From: Periplaneta americana
Lineage: Eukaryota > Arthropoda > Insecta > Blattodea > Blattidae
Assembly: GCF_040183065.1 (NCBI RefSeq)
Contig: NC_091122.1
Span: forward strand, 159,055,455-159,119,454
DNA length: 64,000 nt
Reading direction: 5' to 3'
In this document: positions 32,640 to 44,108 of the stretch, one piece after another
Numbering within the stretch: the first letter of the stretch is position 1
How the letters are laid out: every line of letters begins with the position of its first letter
The notes under the pieces: model-generated
Told to the model about the DNA's origin: nothing
Database searches by the model: none
The model's input: the letters and a program-made list of their open reading frames with translations, nothing else
Translations under genes and position numbers: made by a program

Positions 32640-33574
32640 AATACATTGTTAACTTCCTATGATATAGTATGAAACATGAGGTGTCAGAATTCCATGACAA
32701 TCCTCTATAAATATGTAGAACTGTCAACAAATGATCAACACTCTTCTGTTTCATACAGTGAATTTATGTCAGAAAAGTCTTGACAAATTGTAAAATTTTG
32801 CCTGTCACGGTAAACATTTTATGAAACAGAATCTGACAAATTGTCACTATTTCTCCTGACAGAAGGAATGTTTTTATGGAACAGAAAATTGACAATATGT
32901 AGAGTCGTCATTTGTTATTTGTCAGAATGACATATTTAAAATTGTCAAGTTTTATGAAATAGGCCCTTTGAAGGTTCCGTTTAGAAAGTATATCCAAATA
33001 AGCTACATGGTATTCCAGGTGTTCTGATTACATTAGTGGATTCAAAAGACGGAGAATTCAACATTTCACTTATAATTAGAAAGTGTTAATTTGAGGGCTG
33101 CAAGTTTTTTTTTCCGTTTTTTAATGAAATACAGTCAAATACAGTCTCAATCCAACAAATAATGTCTATTGGCCATATCACACCTTTACCAGAATCCAAC
33201 GAACCTCTTTGTTGTTGTTGTTTAGTCAACTGTCCGAAGACAGCTCTGAACCTCACGAGTGATACCAAGAAAGCACCATTTATGAGACAACTATATCAGG
33301 AGATAATGGGGTAGGGCGGCCAGTTAATGTTAATTATTTGGAAAGTAATATTCATACCGAGTTAATATCCAATTCCAAAATAATTGTATTTTCCAAAATT
33401 TCCATTAATCTCAGCCAAGAGTAGAAATCAATCTCCAACAATCTCCGCCGACACCAATATTAAAAAAATGATACAATTTCATTAATCTTCATAAATAGTT
33501 ATCCCTGTCAATCACTATTTTTTTATAATAGGTTCTCGTCATCTGAAATATTTCATAAACTTTTGTGACGTAGT
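32640..33574. other. No gene; unclassified repeat-like AT-rich sequence
   Basis: 32645-32970 has many TTGACAATTT/AAATTGTCA-type short motifs and ends TTTATGAAATAGGCCC, which looks like a TIR-element end whose partner I cannot find. 33215-33290 matches the dispersed repeat at 21250. Confidence 0.4.
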
Positions 33575-33578
33575 TTAA

Positions 33579-34812
33579 AGGGAGAGGATGTATTTTTTGG
33601 TGAAAAATGAGTAAATTATAAAAAAAAAAATAAAAAAAATTTAAATTACTCTGTGATATGTGTGGAATGCATAGCATAACATTTTGTGGGTATTTTTGCC
33701 CTTATCGGATGTTGAGTCGCCACTTTTAAACTTCCTGAGTTATGGATTTTTAAGTCACTCGCCCACTTTTATTGTTGTTTCCGGTAAATTAAATTTTCAA
33801 AATTTTTTTTCTTTAAAATATCCATTGATATGTGTGGAATGCATTGCATAACATTTTGTGGGTATTTGTGCCCTTATCGGATGTTGAGTCGCCATTTTTA
33901 AACTTCCTGAGTTATGGATTTTTAAATCACTCGCCCACTTTTATTGTTGTTTCCGGTAAATTAAATTTTCAAAATTTGTTTTCTTTAAAATACCCATTGA
34001 TATGTGTGGAATGCATTGCATAACATTTTGTGGGTATTTGTGCCCTTATCGGATGTTGAGTCGCCATTTTTAAACTTCCTGAGTTATGGATTTTTAAATC
34101 ACTCGCCCACTTTTATTGTTGTTTCCGGTAAATTAAATTTTCAAAATTTGTTTTCTTTAAAATACCTATTGATATGTGTGGAATGCATTGCATAACATTT
34201 TGTGGGTATTTGTGCCCTTATCGGATGTTGAGACGTCATTTTTAAACTTCCTGCGCTATGGATTTTTAAATCACACGCCCGCTTTTATCGGTTTCCAGTA
34301 ACTTCATTTTTTTTTTGCTACATTGCCAGACAAAAATAGATATAATTTCTGAACTATTAAAGATACATGGATGAAAGTTAGAACACACATTCTTTAGAGT
34401 ATTAGGAAAATTTTCTCTGTAACAGAATTTTGTTAATTGATTTCATTTTAAAAATACGTCCGTTTGTTTGCAAGAAAGGAAATCAGGAAATTGTTATTCA
34501 ATTTTAATTGTTTATTTTACAAACGTAGGGACTAATATCAAAATTCTGTTACAGAAAATTTGTAGAATATGCTTTTGCAAATACATTGCAAAAAACTGTT
34601 TGAATCTATCTTTAAAAACGGCTTAGATATATCGATTTTAGTACAATTCTGCATTGGGTATATTTTTTTTTCAAATTTGGACCCCCAAATAATTTTTTTT
34701 TCAAAATATTTTTTATTTGGTTGAGTTGCCACAGCTATGAGCTCTCTACATACAAAAATTAATATTTTACACCAAATAGGAAAAACGTTTTAAAAAATAT
34801 CATCCTCTCCCG
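33579..34812. mobile_element. TTAA-flanked non-autonomous element, four internal 172-base units
   Basis: Same family as 12102-12983: TTAA at 33575-33578 and 34813-34816, ends AGGGAGAGGATG..CATCCTCTCCCG. GATATGTGTGGAATGCAT starts at 33655, 33827, 33999 and 34171, spaced exactly 172 each. The units are nearly identical: two overlapping 63-codon frames at 33832 and 34004 differ at only one residue. The 3' unique part (34290-34800) matches 12430-12970. Confidence 0.85.
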
Positions 34813-34819
34813 TTAAGTT

Positions 34820-35455
34820 AAATTGACTAAGTTGGTCCGATAATAAAAACTAAAAAAAATTTAAATTCTCATGTGAATATAAAGGCAAATCATTGCTGTA
34901 ATTAACTTAGCTTTAACTACAACGTGTGTCAGATCTCTGCATTTTTTTTGTCCACCAGTTTCATTATATTAGGCTAAACTGAAGATGTACATAGCCTGAG
35001 GAGGGAAATCAAATGTCCATCCGTCAATTTAGAGCGATTTTCGTTCTTAATGAAGTTCATTTTCGAGAATGTTTGCTCACATACCTATGTACTGTAGATC
35101 CAAACATAACCTCATACGTGCAACGAAGACTCGCATATTTTGTAATTGTTTTGAATGCAAAAGTATTCATTTTCCCATTGCTCTTTAAACTGGAATTTTG
35201 CGAACGACACTGCGCTGAATTCCACTACAGGACAGTGAATATAAATCCACTCTATCTTATGTGAATGACCAGTGGGATTGAGAGAAGGAATGAATGACAT
35301 AATACGGCTTGTAACGTATGCCACAAGTGGCGCACGATTTAGCATCTCTGCCATAGGATTTGCTCGTGAAACACACTCACAGTGTGTTAGAGTGACGAAT
35401 ACTCTCCCTCTTTTTTGTATGAATAACCTGGAAATTTCAGAAGAAATACTCATCA
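34820..35455. other. No gene recognised
   Basis: Intron sequence. The open frames at 35013-35264 and 35112-35453 overlap on opposite strands and show no domain. Confidence 0.35.
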
Positions 35456-35461
35456 GCAGAA

Positions 35462-35552
35462 AGCGGATTTTCGGTCCCCATGCTGAATGTGAGGTGTCCG
35501 TCCGGAAGCCAAGGGAGCTGTCTTGTTGCTGTTTAGGGACCGAAAATCCGCT
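35462..35552. repeat. Perfect 17-base inverted repeat next to exon 2
   Basis: AGCGGATTTTCGGTCCC (35462-35478) and GGGACCGAAAATCCGCT (35536-35552) with a 57-base loop. The hairpin ends 34 bases before ligase exon 2, in the branch-point zone. Probably a tiny MITE. Confidence 0.8.
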
Positions 35553-35586
35553 AGCAACTTGTGATATTGGTTTTCTCGATCTGCAG

Positions 35587-35794
35587 GAATGTGCAATAAC
35601 GGGAAGACGCTATCGATATGCGGAGGCGCGTGAACTCTGCCGAAGGTTTGCTGCGTCCCTACATCGAATCGGTCTGCAACCCGGAGACTGCCTCGCTATA
35701 ATAATGTCGAACAACATCGAGTGGCCGATAGTTCTGTTCGGGGCCATAGAAGCAGGCCTCGTGGTTACCACCATCAACCCTACATACACAGCGG
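35587..35794 (+). CDS. Acyl-CoA ligase exon 2
   Basis: Exon after a GATCTGCAG acceptor, phase 0 in, phase 1 out (GCGG|GTACGT). It encodes residues 66-134: ECAITGRRYRYAEARELC, then the helix RRFAASLHRIGLQPGDCLAI, then IMSNNIEWPIVLFGAIEAG and VVTTINPTYTA, the standard N-terminal subdomain of adenylate-forming enzymes. The joined text with exon 1 (DKVAY-ECAITGRRY) and with exon 3 (NPTYTA-E-EMSRQL) reads without a gap. A 17-base perfect inverted repeat ends 34 bases upstream of this exon. Confidence 0.93.
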
Positions 35795-36231
35795 GTACGT
35801 AAAAGTAAGCAGACTCGATAACCTACCGTTCAATCATGGTAATAGCAGTTTATATTCTCTGAAATTATTGCTTACAGCTAAAAAAAACACAACAATGTTG
35901 TATTCTCAATACGAAGTTTAAGTCCCGGTTGCAGAAACGCAAATCAAATCAGTCCCTGAGCGCCAGTCAGTTGATATCTGATTTATTTGATTCTTCATTG
36001 CGTTGCATAAACGTGAATCTCCAAACAACTTGTTTCGATTTACCAATTGCTGATTTGAGGAAGAAATGCATTTGACAACAGCGCTATTTAGCAACCACAG
36101 CTAATTTGATGCTCTTTAAAAGTCGCGAAACGAATGCATCAAGTGGACGGTGACTAGGAAAACAAGTGAATGCTTTGCTGTTTTATTGGTTTTTGTAGAA
36201 AGAAAACAGGCGGATTCTATTTGTATATATA

Positions 36232-37342
36232 CTTACTTACAAATGGCTATTAAGGAACCCGAAGGTTCATTGCCGCCCTCACATAAGCCCGCCATCGGTC
36301 CCTATCCTGTGCAAGATTAATCCAGCTCTATCATCACACCCCACCTCCCTCAAATCCATTTTAATATTATCCTCCCATCTACGTCTCGGCCTCCCTAAAG
36401 GTCTTTTCCCTCCGGTCTCCCAACTAACACTCTATATACATTTCTGGATTCGCCCATACGTGCTACATGTCCTGCCCATCTCAAACGTCTGGATTTTGAG
36501 TTCCTAATTATGTTAGGTGAAGAATACAATGCGTGCAGTTCTGTGTTGTGTAACTTTCTCCATTCTCCTGTAACTTCATCCCGCTTAGCCCCAAATATTT
36601 TTCTAAGCACCTTATTCTCAAACACCCTTAACCTATGTTCCTCTCTCAGAGTGAGAGTCCAAGTTTCACAACCATACAGAAGAACCGGTAATATAACTGT
36701 TTTATAAATTCTAACTTTCAGATTTTTGGACAGCAGACTGGATGATAAGAGCTTCTCAACCGAATAATAACACGCATATTTTTTCTTAATTCTCCAATCA
36801 CCAAATAATGGTCAGAATTACAGTCTGCACCCCTGGAAGTTCGAATATCTACTATACTAGTATGTCTCCGTTTATCTATCAAGATGTGATCTATTTGGTT
36901 GTGTGTCAATCCATCTGGAGAAGTCCAAGTATATTTATGTATATCCTTATGGGGGAATGTTGTACTTTTGACAATTAAATTTTTCGATGTGGCAAAGTTG
37001 ACTAATCTAACTCCATTGTCACTACTAATTGCGTGTAGGCTCTCTTTTCCAATAGTTGGTCTAAAAATATCCTCCCGTCCTACTTTAGCATTGAAATCCC
37101 CCAACAAAATTTTCATGTGATATCTAGGGAACTGATCAAAAGTATGTTCCAATTCCTCATAGAAGCTATCCTTTATATGGTCGTATTTCTCTTCTGTAGG
37201 GGCGTGAGCATTTATAACTATGATGTCGCACCATCTACCCTTAAGTACTAAATATGATAACCTGTCACTGATAAATTCGACCTTTTTTACAGCTGATTTT
37301 ATTCTTTTACGAACAAAGAATCCTGTTCCTAATTGGTGATTA
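36232..37342 (-). mobile_element. RTE-type LINE: endonuclease joined to C-terminal tail
   Basis: Flanked by TTGTATATATA at 36221-36231 and 37343-37353 (11-base target duplication). The - strand starts with an AP-type endonuclease: LGTGFFVRKRIKS, KILLGDFNAKVGREDIF, IDHILIDKRRHTSI, SDHYLVIGELR (the GDFN, D-H and SDH metal and catalytic residues are present). It then jumps to SSLL-type tail sequence without the reverse transcriptase, continuing to RLRWAGHVARMGESRNVYRV. An internal deletion occurred before or during insertion. Confidence 0.88.
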
Positions 37343-37382
37343 TTGTATATATAGTGAAAAAAATGAAGCAAACAAAAAACGT

Positions 37383-37983
37383 AAGGGGGCTTCTGTTGCG
37401 GGATTTGCTAGGGGAGTCGACAAGAAATTGGAACATGCATAGCCTCCATAGTCCAAAAGAAATTCCATTTCCCATCTCTTTGTTTACAAATTGAGCTCGT
37501 AACCTACTCATTAAAAATATTGTGTTATCATGTGTAGAACCCTGCCAACGGATTACAACATTCCAAAATTTCAATTATGGTGTAGGCTACATATTGCCTG
37601 TACATTCACATAAAAGAAACCTTTTCTATTTCGATAAAGTTCGGCATCATTTCAACTAGGTGATTGGATAGGGATGTGATCAGTCTATACAACCAGTTAC
37701 TCTTGGAAATCCTGACATGGCTGAAAGTTCACTCTGGATTTCAAATCGTTCCCTGTCTGAGGTTGGGGGCTTTAGGACATCCTGCGATAACAAAGCAATT
37801 TCATACGTAACATTCCTAACTATTCGGCAAATAGTTGATTTGTGGACCCCAACAAGATCACCCAATACCCAACAGCATAAAATCTCAGCGTTATTAGAAC
37901 TTGGTTCATAAGAGAAAGTGGAAGGTTTCGATTTGTCTGTCTGCATATATTTGTTTAAATTTTTGAAAGTAACAAAACACACG
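37383..37983 (-). pseudogene. HARBI1-like transposase relic
   Basis: GDLVGVHKSTICRIVRNVTY (helix-turn-helix), then AMSGFPRVTGCID (first catalytic Asp context), and after frameshifts IRWQGSTHDNTIFLMSRLRA (second Asp region). Stops and frame changes show it is inactive. The C-terminal catalytic Glu region is not visible. Confidence 0.82.
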
Positions 37984-38371
37984 AAACCTTACTTAACCTA
38001 AATCTTTGCTCAAATTCTCTGTCATACATAAAAACAATTCGTGTCTATCACGGAAATGCCTTCTTCTTAATAATATTTCCTTCATTCTAAAATTTCTTCA
38101 TCAGAAGAATCCATTATGTCGAAAACAATATTATTACGCTATAACTATTTACTATATAAATTGCAGTAACTGCACTATAAAGAGAACAACATAAATACTT
38201 GATCAATAATCAGTCACTTAACCAGCAAAAATCTGTTAATCAAATCTGATGGAAGACTGATCTCCGATCAAATACTGATTTTCTTTCTGCAACAGAAATA
38301 GAACTGATCGCCAATCAAACCCTCCTTGATCGCCAATCATATTTGATCAGTGTTTCTGCAACCGGGCTTAA

Positions 38372-39306
38372 ATAATTTAAGTAAAAAGGATTAAATTTTA
38401 GATTTTATTGTACTTAATTTTGACTTAATATTTATTGACTGTGCGTTCTAATAGCTTACAAGTGTTCGGGAAGTGGAGTTGTGGGGTGGAGGCGGTTTTG
38501 AGAGAGTGACTCAGTGATGGAATTCTCCTCGCCAGCAGTACAGTGTCTCGCAGTGTATCAGTTGTTTTACTCTACTGTCGTTGTGTCTTTTGCATTACGA
38601 AATACAAAAGGTGGCTAAATCAACTAGGAAGAAATCTGTTATATGTAAGAGCAGAGGAAACTGTATGAACTATGACGATCTTAGCAGCTGAAGAGGAGCG
38701 GAATCAAAGAACCAGACGAGAATGTGATTTCAAGTAAGGTAGCAAAAAATTATAAGATATTTGGAAAAATGCTTTAGTTCCCGTGATTTGTCTTCGGAGT
38801 ATATCTATGATGATCAACAGTTACTACAGAAAAGTAAGAAATGTTTTAAGATTTAACGATAATAGGGGAAGTGAAAGGGCAAATAAGATTCTGGAATTTA
38901 AAGTGAATGACGGAAAACTGTTTGATATTGCCGCTTGTAAGTGTCTAGATTTCACTTTGTGCCATTGTGACAAGAACAACAAAGTCCCGAATACTGCGAA
39001 AAGATTATCGCGCGTAATTGATGCATTTCCTAAAGTGACCGCCGCGCGCAACTGACGCACTGAAATCAGGTAGAATTATTTCTTGCGCGCAACTGATGAT
39101 TCCTCGATTCGAGAGGGTGAACGTGCGAACCTTAACTCTATGTTAACTGTCTCCTCATCAAATACATCCCTTATTAATTCCAAAGAATTCCGTGAAGTGT
39201 ATGCTGTGGTAATATTTTGTTGAAAATATAATTAATATTGTCTTTAAATATCATACAACTGTTCAAAAAGCGATGCGAATATTATGTGCTCTAACTCTTC
39301 GTAATT
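38372..39306. other. No gene recognised
   Basis: Intron sequence. The 90-codon frame at 38783-39055 shows a FTLCHCDKNNKVP segment that I cannot place. It has no splice sites in register with the ligase. Confidence 0.35.
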
Positions 39307-39317
39307 ATATCTAAATG

Positions 39318-39546
39318 GTCGACATCGGTAGCGTAATCGATATAGCACTGACCTTCTGTGCTCGAGATTGTGAGTTCGATCCCAGCCCAGGTCGATGGCA
39401 TTTAAGTATGTTTAAATGCGACAGGCTCATGTCAGTAGATTTACTGGCATATAAAAGAACTCCTGTGGGACAAAATTCCGGTATACAGGCGACACTGATA
39501 TAACCTCAGCAGTTGCGAACGTCGTTAAATAAACCATTTTTTTTAA
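39318..39546 (+). repeat. tRNA-derived SINE family C, copy 2
   Basis: Head GTCGACATCGGTAGCGTAAT, B box GAGTTCGATCCCAGC, body CAGGTCGATGGCATTTAAGT, tail AACGTCGTTAAATAAACC. Target duplication ATATCTAAATG at 39307-39317 and 39547-39557. Confidence 0.9.
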
Positions 39547-39730
39547 ATATCTAAATGTCATTTCTCATGGAGCCAAGTTTATGTAACATTTTATTATATT
39601 TAATTTCAATATTTGAAGCTACTAAACTGAAAACAATATGTGTACGAACTGTTTGTTCCATTCTATTCAAACTGATGTATTGTTTATGCCTATAAATTAA
39701 TGAACTTGTTATGTACTGTATATTTCCATA

Positions 39731-39982
39731 GAGCCATCGGCGTAGCTTAGTCGGCAGACGCTCCGCTGATCGGAGTTTCTCTCGGGCTTGAGTTCGATTC
39801 CCCCGTGGGCGTTGATTACCTGGTTGGGTTTTTCTGAGATTTTCCTCAACCGTAAGGCAAATGTCAGATAATCTGTGGCGAATCCTCGGCCTCATCTCGC
39901 CAAATAGGCCTATAATCTTGCTATCACCAATTCCGACGCTCCTATAGCGTCGTTAAATAATCAACTTCTTTTTTTTTTTTTT
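39731..39982 (+). repeat. tRNA-derived SINE family A, copy 2
   Basis: Head GAGCCATCGGCGTAGCTTAG, B box GAGTTCGATTCCCCC, core ACCTGGTTGGGTTTTT, tail ATAGCGTCGTTAAATAATC, then a T-rich end. No clear target duplication. Confidence 0.82.
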
Positions 39983-40117
39983 ACTTTTGACTTGTTCCAC
40001 ATCTTAAAGCTTCAATGTTGTAAGATCTATGGAATACAATAAGTGAAATGAAAGTGAAGTAGCATACAATGAACTGCATAGTGACTCAAGATGCAAAGTA
40101 TATTTAGCGCCGCAATT

Positions 40118-40352
40118 TTTTAGTGGGTTATTTTAAGACGCTGTATTAACATCTCAGGTTATTTAGCGTCTGAATGAAATGAAGGTGATAATATAGGTGA
40201 AATGAGTCTGAGATCCAGCATCGATAGTTACCCAGCATTTATTCATATTGGGTTGAGGGAAAACCTCGAAAAAAACCTTAATCAGGTAACTTGCCTCGAC
40301 CGAGATTCGAACCTGGGGCACCTGGTTTCGAGTTAGTCTACAGGTGTAGACG
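40118..40352 (-). repeat. tRNA-derived SINE family B, copy 4
   Basis: - strand: CGTCTACACCTGTAGACTAA head (degenerate A box), GGTTCGAATCTCG B box, core CAAG..ACCTGATTAAGGTTTTT, tail CAGCGTCTTAAAATAACC. Old copy without a clean duplication. Confidence 0.8.
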
Positions 40353-40354
40353 CT

Positions 40355-41377
40355 GTAATGTTGGTACAAGTATGAATAAAATTAACAAAAAACAGAACCT
40401 TAACATATAAATCGACTGTTGGTCCAAAAAAGAGACATATAACTTCCGTGGTCCTGGAATAGTACATTATGCAACGAGCCTATAATGGTAGTAATTAAGA
40501 CGCGAGTATGTTTGTTTATGAAACGAGCGCAAGCGATTTTCATAATTTTCATATGAGCGTCTTAATTACCATCATAGGCAAGTTTCATACGACTTTCTAT
40601 GCTCGACCATATTTCTAACTTGAAATTATTCAGAAGTATTCATGTTATGGTTATGTGGAACGAGTGGAACTGACCTGAATTGTGAGATGTGCGCAGACGC
40701 GAAAGTATTGATTTTTTCCGAAACACGAATGTCATTGACCTTGATATAATTTAGAGAATAACATGAAGATTAGGTTTGATATAACCTGGAAATTGATTTA
40801 GAATTGAAAAACGAGATGACAAATTGAATTTATCTGAATATTATTTACAATTAACGCTAATTATTATAGTAACAGAACATAACCTTCTGCAACAGTATTG
40901 GATTTCCAGCCTCCGTGACTTTTCGCTAATTGTCTTTCGATTGCATATCCGAGAATAATCGATACTTGCGGTTTTATAATGGTACAATCAGTACAAAGGT
41001 GATTTTTCATTGGCTAAACAACTGAATTATAATGAATAGGTGTACTTTAATGAGGTGCATTAAAGGGCTACTACCAAGTGTATAATTACTACATTTCGGC
41101 ATGGTCGAGCATAAAATATATTTTGTTGCACAGTCTCCGAGAACATGTTGCCAGTATATTTCAGTAGGCCTAGATGACATTTTGCACTAAAAATTCTTGT
41201 ACATTTTATTAACCAATAGGCTACCGTTCTTTTTTTTAAGTGCCAATATTATACTCGCTACCCAACTTGCCCTTATTTCCCCACCAGCTTCATGTTCAAG
41301 TCTTGAGAAACCCAACCAAAATATCAGTAACAAAGGTTTACGAAAAATATTTATTTTTCTATGTTTGTTTATTACAG
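40355..41377. other. Intron; short palindromic repeat at 40480-40580
   Basis: CCTATAATGGTAGTAATTAA then GACGC pairs with GCGTCTTAATTACCATCAT then AGG (about 40479-40503 and 40554-40580). No coding sequence before exon 3. Confidence 0.5.
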
Positions 41378-41743
41378 AAGAAATGTCGAGACAGCTCAAG
41401 GACAGCCAACCTCGATTTATCGTGACGGTGTCCTCCATACATTCCACAGTCCAGAAAGCTCTCGATTCGACTAATAAAAAAGAAGGCCCTTTCATTATTA
41501 TAGCGCCAGAAATTGAGAAGTCGCATATACCTGAGCACGCTATAGACTTGATGCACATGCTCCGGGATGGAATAGATACTTCCCACATCCGTTTCAATGG
41601 AAGCGTGGAGGATACGGCTATCTTGCCGTATTCCAGCGGAACGACAGGACTACCCAAAGGAGTGATGCTGCATCACAGAAATGTGGTGTCCAATGTACAA
41701 CAAACACACGTTCCAGAATTAGCTGTTTATGAAATGGCCACAG
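41378..41743 (+). CDS. Acyl-CoA ligase exon 3 (ATP-binding P-loop)
   Basis: Largest exon, 366 bases, with a TTATTACAG acceptor and an ACAG|GTAAAG donor, phase 1 in and out. It encodes residues 135-256. [13 protein letters not shown] is the strand that follows the first subdomain; [20 protein letters not shown] (residues 217-236) is the AMP-binding signature with the Gly-rich phosphate loop [10 protein letters not shown] at 220-229. The signature is complete and has no substitution expected to inactivate it. The intron on its left (35795-41377) carries a Harbinger element with a nested LINE and several SINEs. Confidence 0.95.
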
Positions 41744-43589
41744 GTAAAGTTTCTCATCTCTACATACAAAAATCCTAATATGAACTTTATTTCAGGCGAT
41801 CGCCATGGTGCTTCAGTGCTAGTCTGCTGGGCTACTGCTACAACAATGTAATAGCACAGTCTACTATATACAGTCACAAAGCTTGGGATGATTTTTTGCA
41901 AATCTCGCGATAGTTGCTAGCCGCTTGGAGCGCTGTGAGTACTAGGAACAATAGACTGTGCCACAGCCATCGTGATCTAATACAGGCCGTAAGGCAGACC
42001 ATGTAACTCGCTTAACACGATCACGAAGGGCGGCGTTTCAACCATATAAATTAGTTGGAATGCTTATGTTTCACTAAAATGTAGTGTAATTCCATTAATA
42101 AAATTTAAAACAATGATTATGAGACACTTCAGACATAAATCACTTGCGAGTTAAGATGTAATATTATTTATGTGTGAAAATTACGTTGTTCGTATGTGTA
42201 ATACCTGCCTTTATTTCGATTAAATATTGAGAAATTCTTGTACATTCATTTATGCACGATTCAGTAATTTTCAATTGCACCGCACGGATATTTAGATATG
42301 TTGAAATTATAGGTTATGTTCACTGTACCAGTTGCCCCTTTCTGTCTAAATTTAGTGATCTCCAATGCCTTACCATTCATACGAAAATTATAGGTTATGT
42401 TTACTATATTTAACTTATATTCCTAAATTCGCAATCATACATTATAATTAAGCATAATATCATGTATGATACACCGGACATTCAATTTGTATTTTGATAG
42501 TACAATTGAGTACTGAATTATTGTATTTATCTACTACTTAAGAGACGAAGTAACACAATTATTGTACGTATACTAATTTAATAGGAGTGGTATGGTAAAT
42601 GTTTTGTCTAAAATTAAGGAAGGTAGATGTGCTAAATTGAAATCACAATATAAATTCTTTTTTATTGAACCTCAAAATAGCTTCAATTCTAAACATGAAA
42701 TGTTGACGCGAACAGATTATATTAACATGTAAAATTCTCTTCATATTAAAATAACACAGTTTTGCAACATATTATGCAACAAGAAGTAAACGGAACTTAG
42801 AGACACATTACACTAAATAAAGCTTAGCAATGATAAGCAATAAAGTTATAATATAATATTTCATTGAGCTCCATACACTGAAATAGAAAAACCGAACAAA
42901 CATTATGGCCTGGTCTAGATCGAAAAAGCATTGACTTTGCCGTATTTCGCATTTTTGTGAAAAGCTATGTACACTGTGAAATGTTCGTTATCGGTTGTAA
43001 TAGATGTAAATGGCTAAAATACAATAATTTGAATAATAATATGGGACAAGGAGACGTTTGTAGTACTATAAATTGTAAGAAAAATAGGTTAGAGTTATCC
43101 TTCTTCCGAAAGATCCAGAAAGGTGAGTTATAGAATATAATATATATTTTATGAAAATAATATATAAACCTTATGTATTTCATATTTCAGTAGTGGAAGG
43201 AAGGTGTTAATTTTTTCAAAAGACCACGATATCGAAAGTACAATACATTTTATGATCTGCTAGGGAAAGAGTCTGTGATGAGGCGATAGTAGCGATCCTA
43301 GTGGTGAGCAACTATCTATGGATGCATATTTCAACTGTCAATGTTTGCATATTTAGTAAGTATTAAGCTTCGTGACTGTATATACTAGACTGTGGTAATA
43401 GGTAGGCCTAGGATTTTAAGGCACTTGTATGTTTAAGCACTTAAAATGGACTCTGGAAACATAAAAATAAACTTGTAAAGTACTAAAATAGGCATTTAAA
43501 ATTAAGTTGTGTAAATGACTTGTAAACTTACGAGAGGTAGTCCACTGATAGCGACGTCGCAGATCGATAATCGTATGTACTCGTTACAG
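41744..43589. other. Ligase intron 3, no clear element
   Basis: 41847-41965 contains GCACAGTCTACTATA and AATAGACTGTGCC, an imperfect inverted pair of a possible MITE. 43440-43500 has AAATAGGCATTTAAAA, like the subterminal motif of the hAT at 1649. Nothing else is supported. Confidence 0.4.
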
Positions 43590-43744
43590 ATTCTTACCAA
43601 GATGTTACGCCTGCCGTTCTGCCCTTCTTCCATGCCTACGCTTTGTGTTATGAGCTGATGGCTGCTATATTTTGCGGTGCGAAATTAGTCATACTTCCTC
43701 GATTCGAGCCAGCCACTTTCTTGGAAACACTTGAAAAACATCAG
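43590..43744 (+). CDS. Acyl-CoA ligase exon 4
   Basis: Exon with a TCGTTACAG acceptor (phase 1 in, GAT at the junction) and an ATCAG|GTAAAA donor (phase 0 out). Residues 257-308: DSYQDVTPAVLPFFHAYALC and YELMAAIFCGAKLVILPRFEP. The FFHAYAL segment holds the His (residue 271) equivalent to the conserved His of 4CL and luciferase at the acyl/luciferin pocket. The exon is preceded by about 1.8 kb of intron in which I see no coding sequence. Confidence 0.94.
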
Positions 43745-43889
43745 GTAAAAATAGTTGAGTTCAATTTAATTTTGGGAGGGAGGACACTGCGACACAGCAG
43801 CGCGATCTTTCAAGCTCTGTTGCGCTAACCCTCAAGCTAGGCGCATTCCCAACTCACATCGGCTGACTACACTAAGGTTCGCTGCGTAC

Positions 43890-44053
43890 CAGTGGCGGCT
43901 CGTGATAAAATATTATATGTGTTCACAATTTTGTGTTCCAAAATCGAAGAGAATTTGAAATCCTACGTTTAGCCTAATATAAAATGTCATGATTCCAATG
44001 TTTCACTATCGAAAAAACCGTATATAAATTCAAAAGAACATATAATGATGATG

Positions 44054-44108
<55 letters not shown>

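Larger units (their letters stand above)
35922..38367 (-). mobile_element. PIF/Harbinger element with nested LINE
   Basis: Inverted ends G(T/C)CCGGTTGCAGAAAC, flanked by TTAA (35918-35921, 38368-38371; the duplication is probably TTA/TAA). Contains a HARBI1-type transposase relic on the - strand at 37383-37983. An RTE LINE inserted at 36232-37342 splits the element. Confidence 0.85.

Noticed and set aside
33832..34195. Two nearly identical 63-codon genes
   Set aside because: They are the same chance frame in consecutive 172-base tandem units.
35272..35586. Upstream extension of ligase exon 2 from an ATG-like start at 35272
   Set aside because: The open frame continues upstream by chance. 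A good acceptor at 35585-35586 and phase agreement with exon 1 define the exon start.
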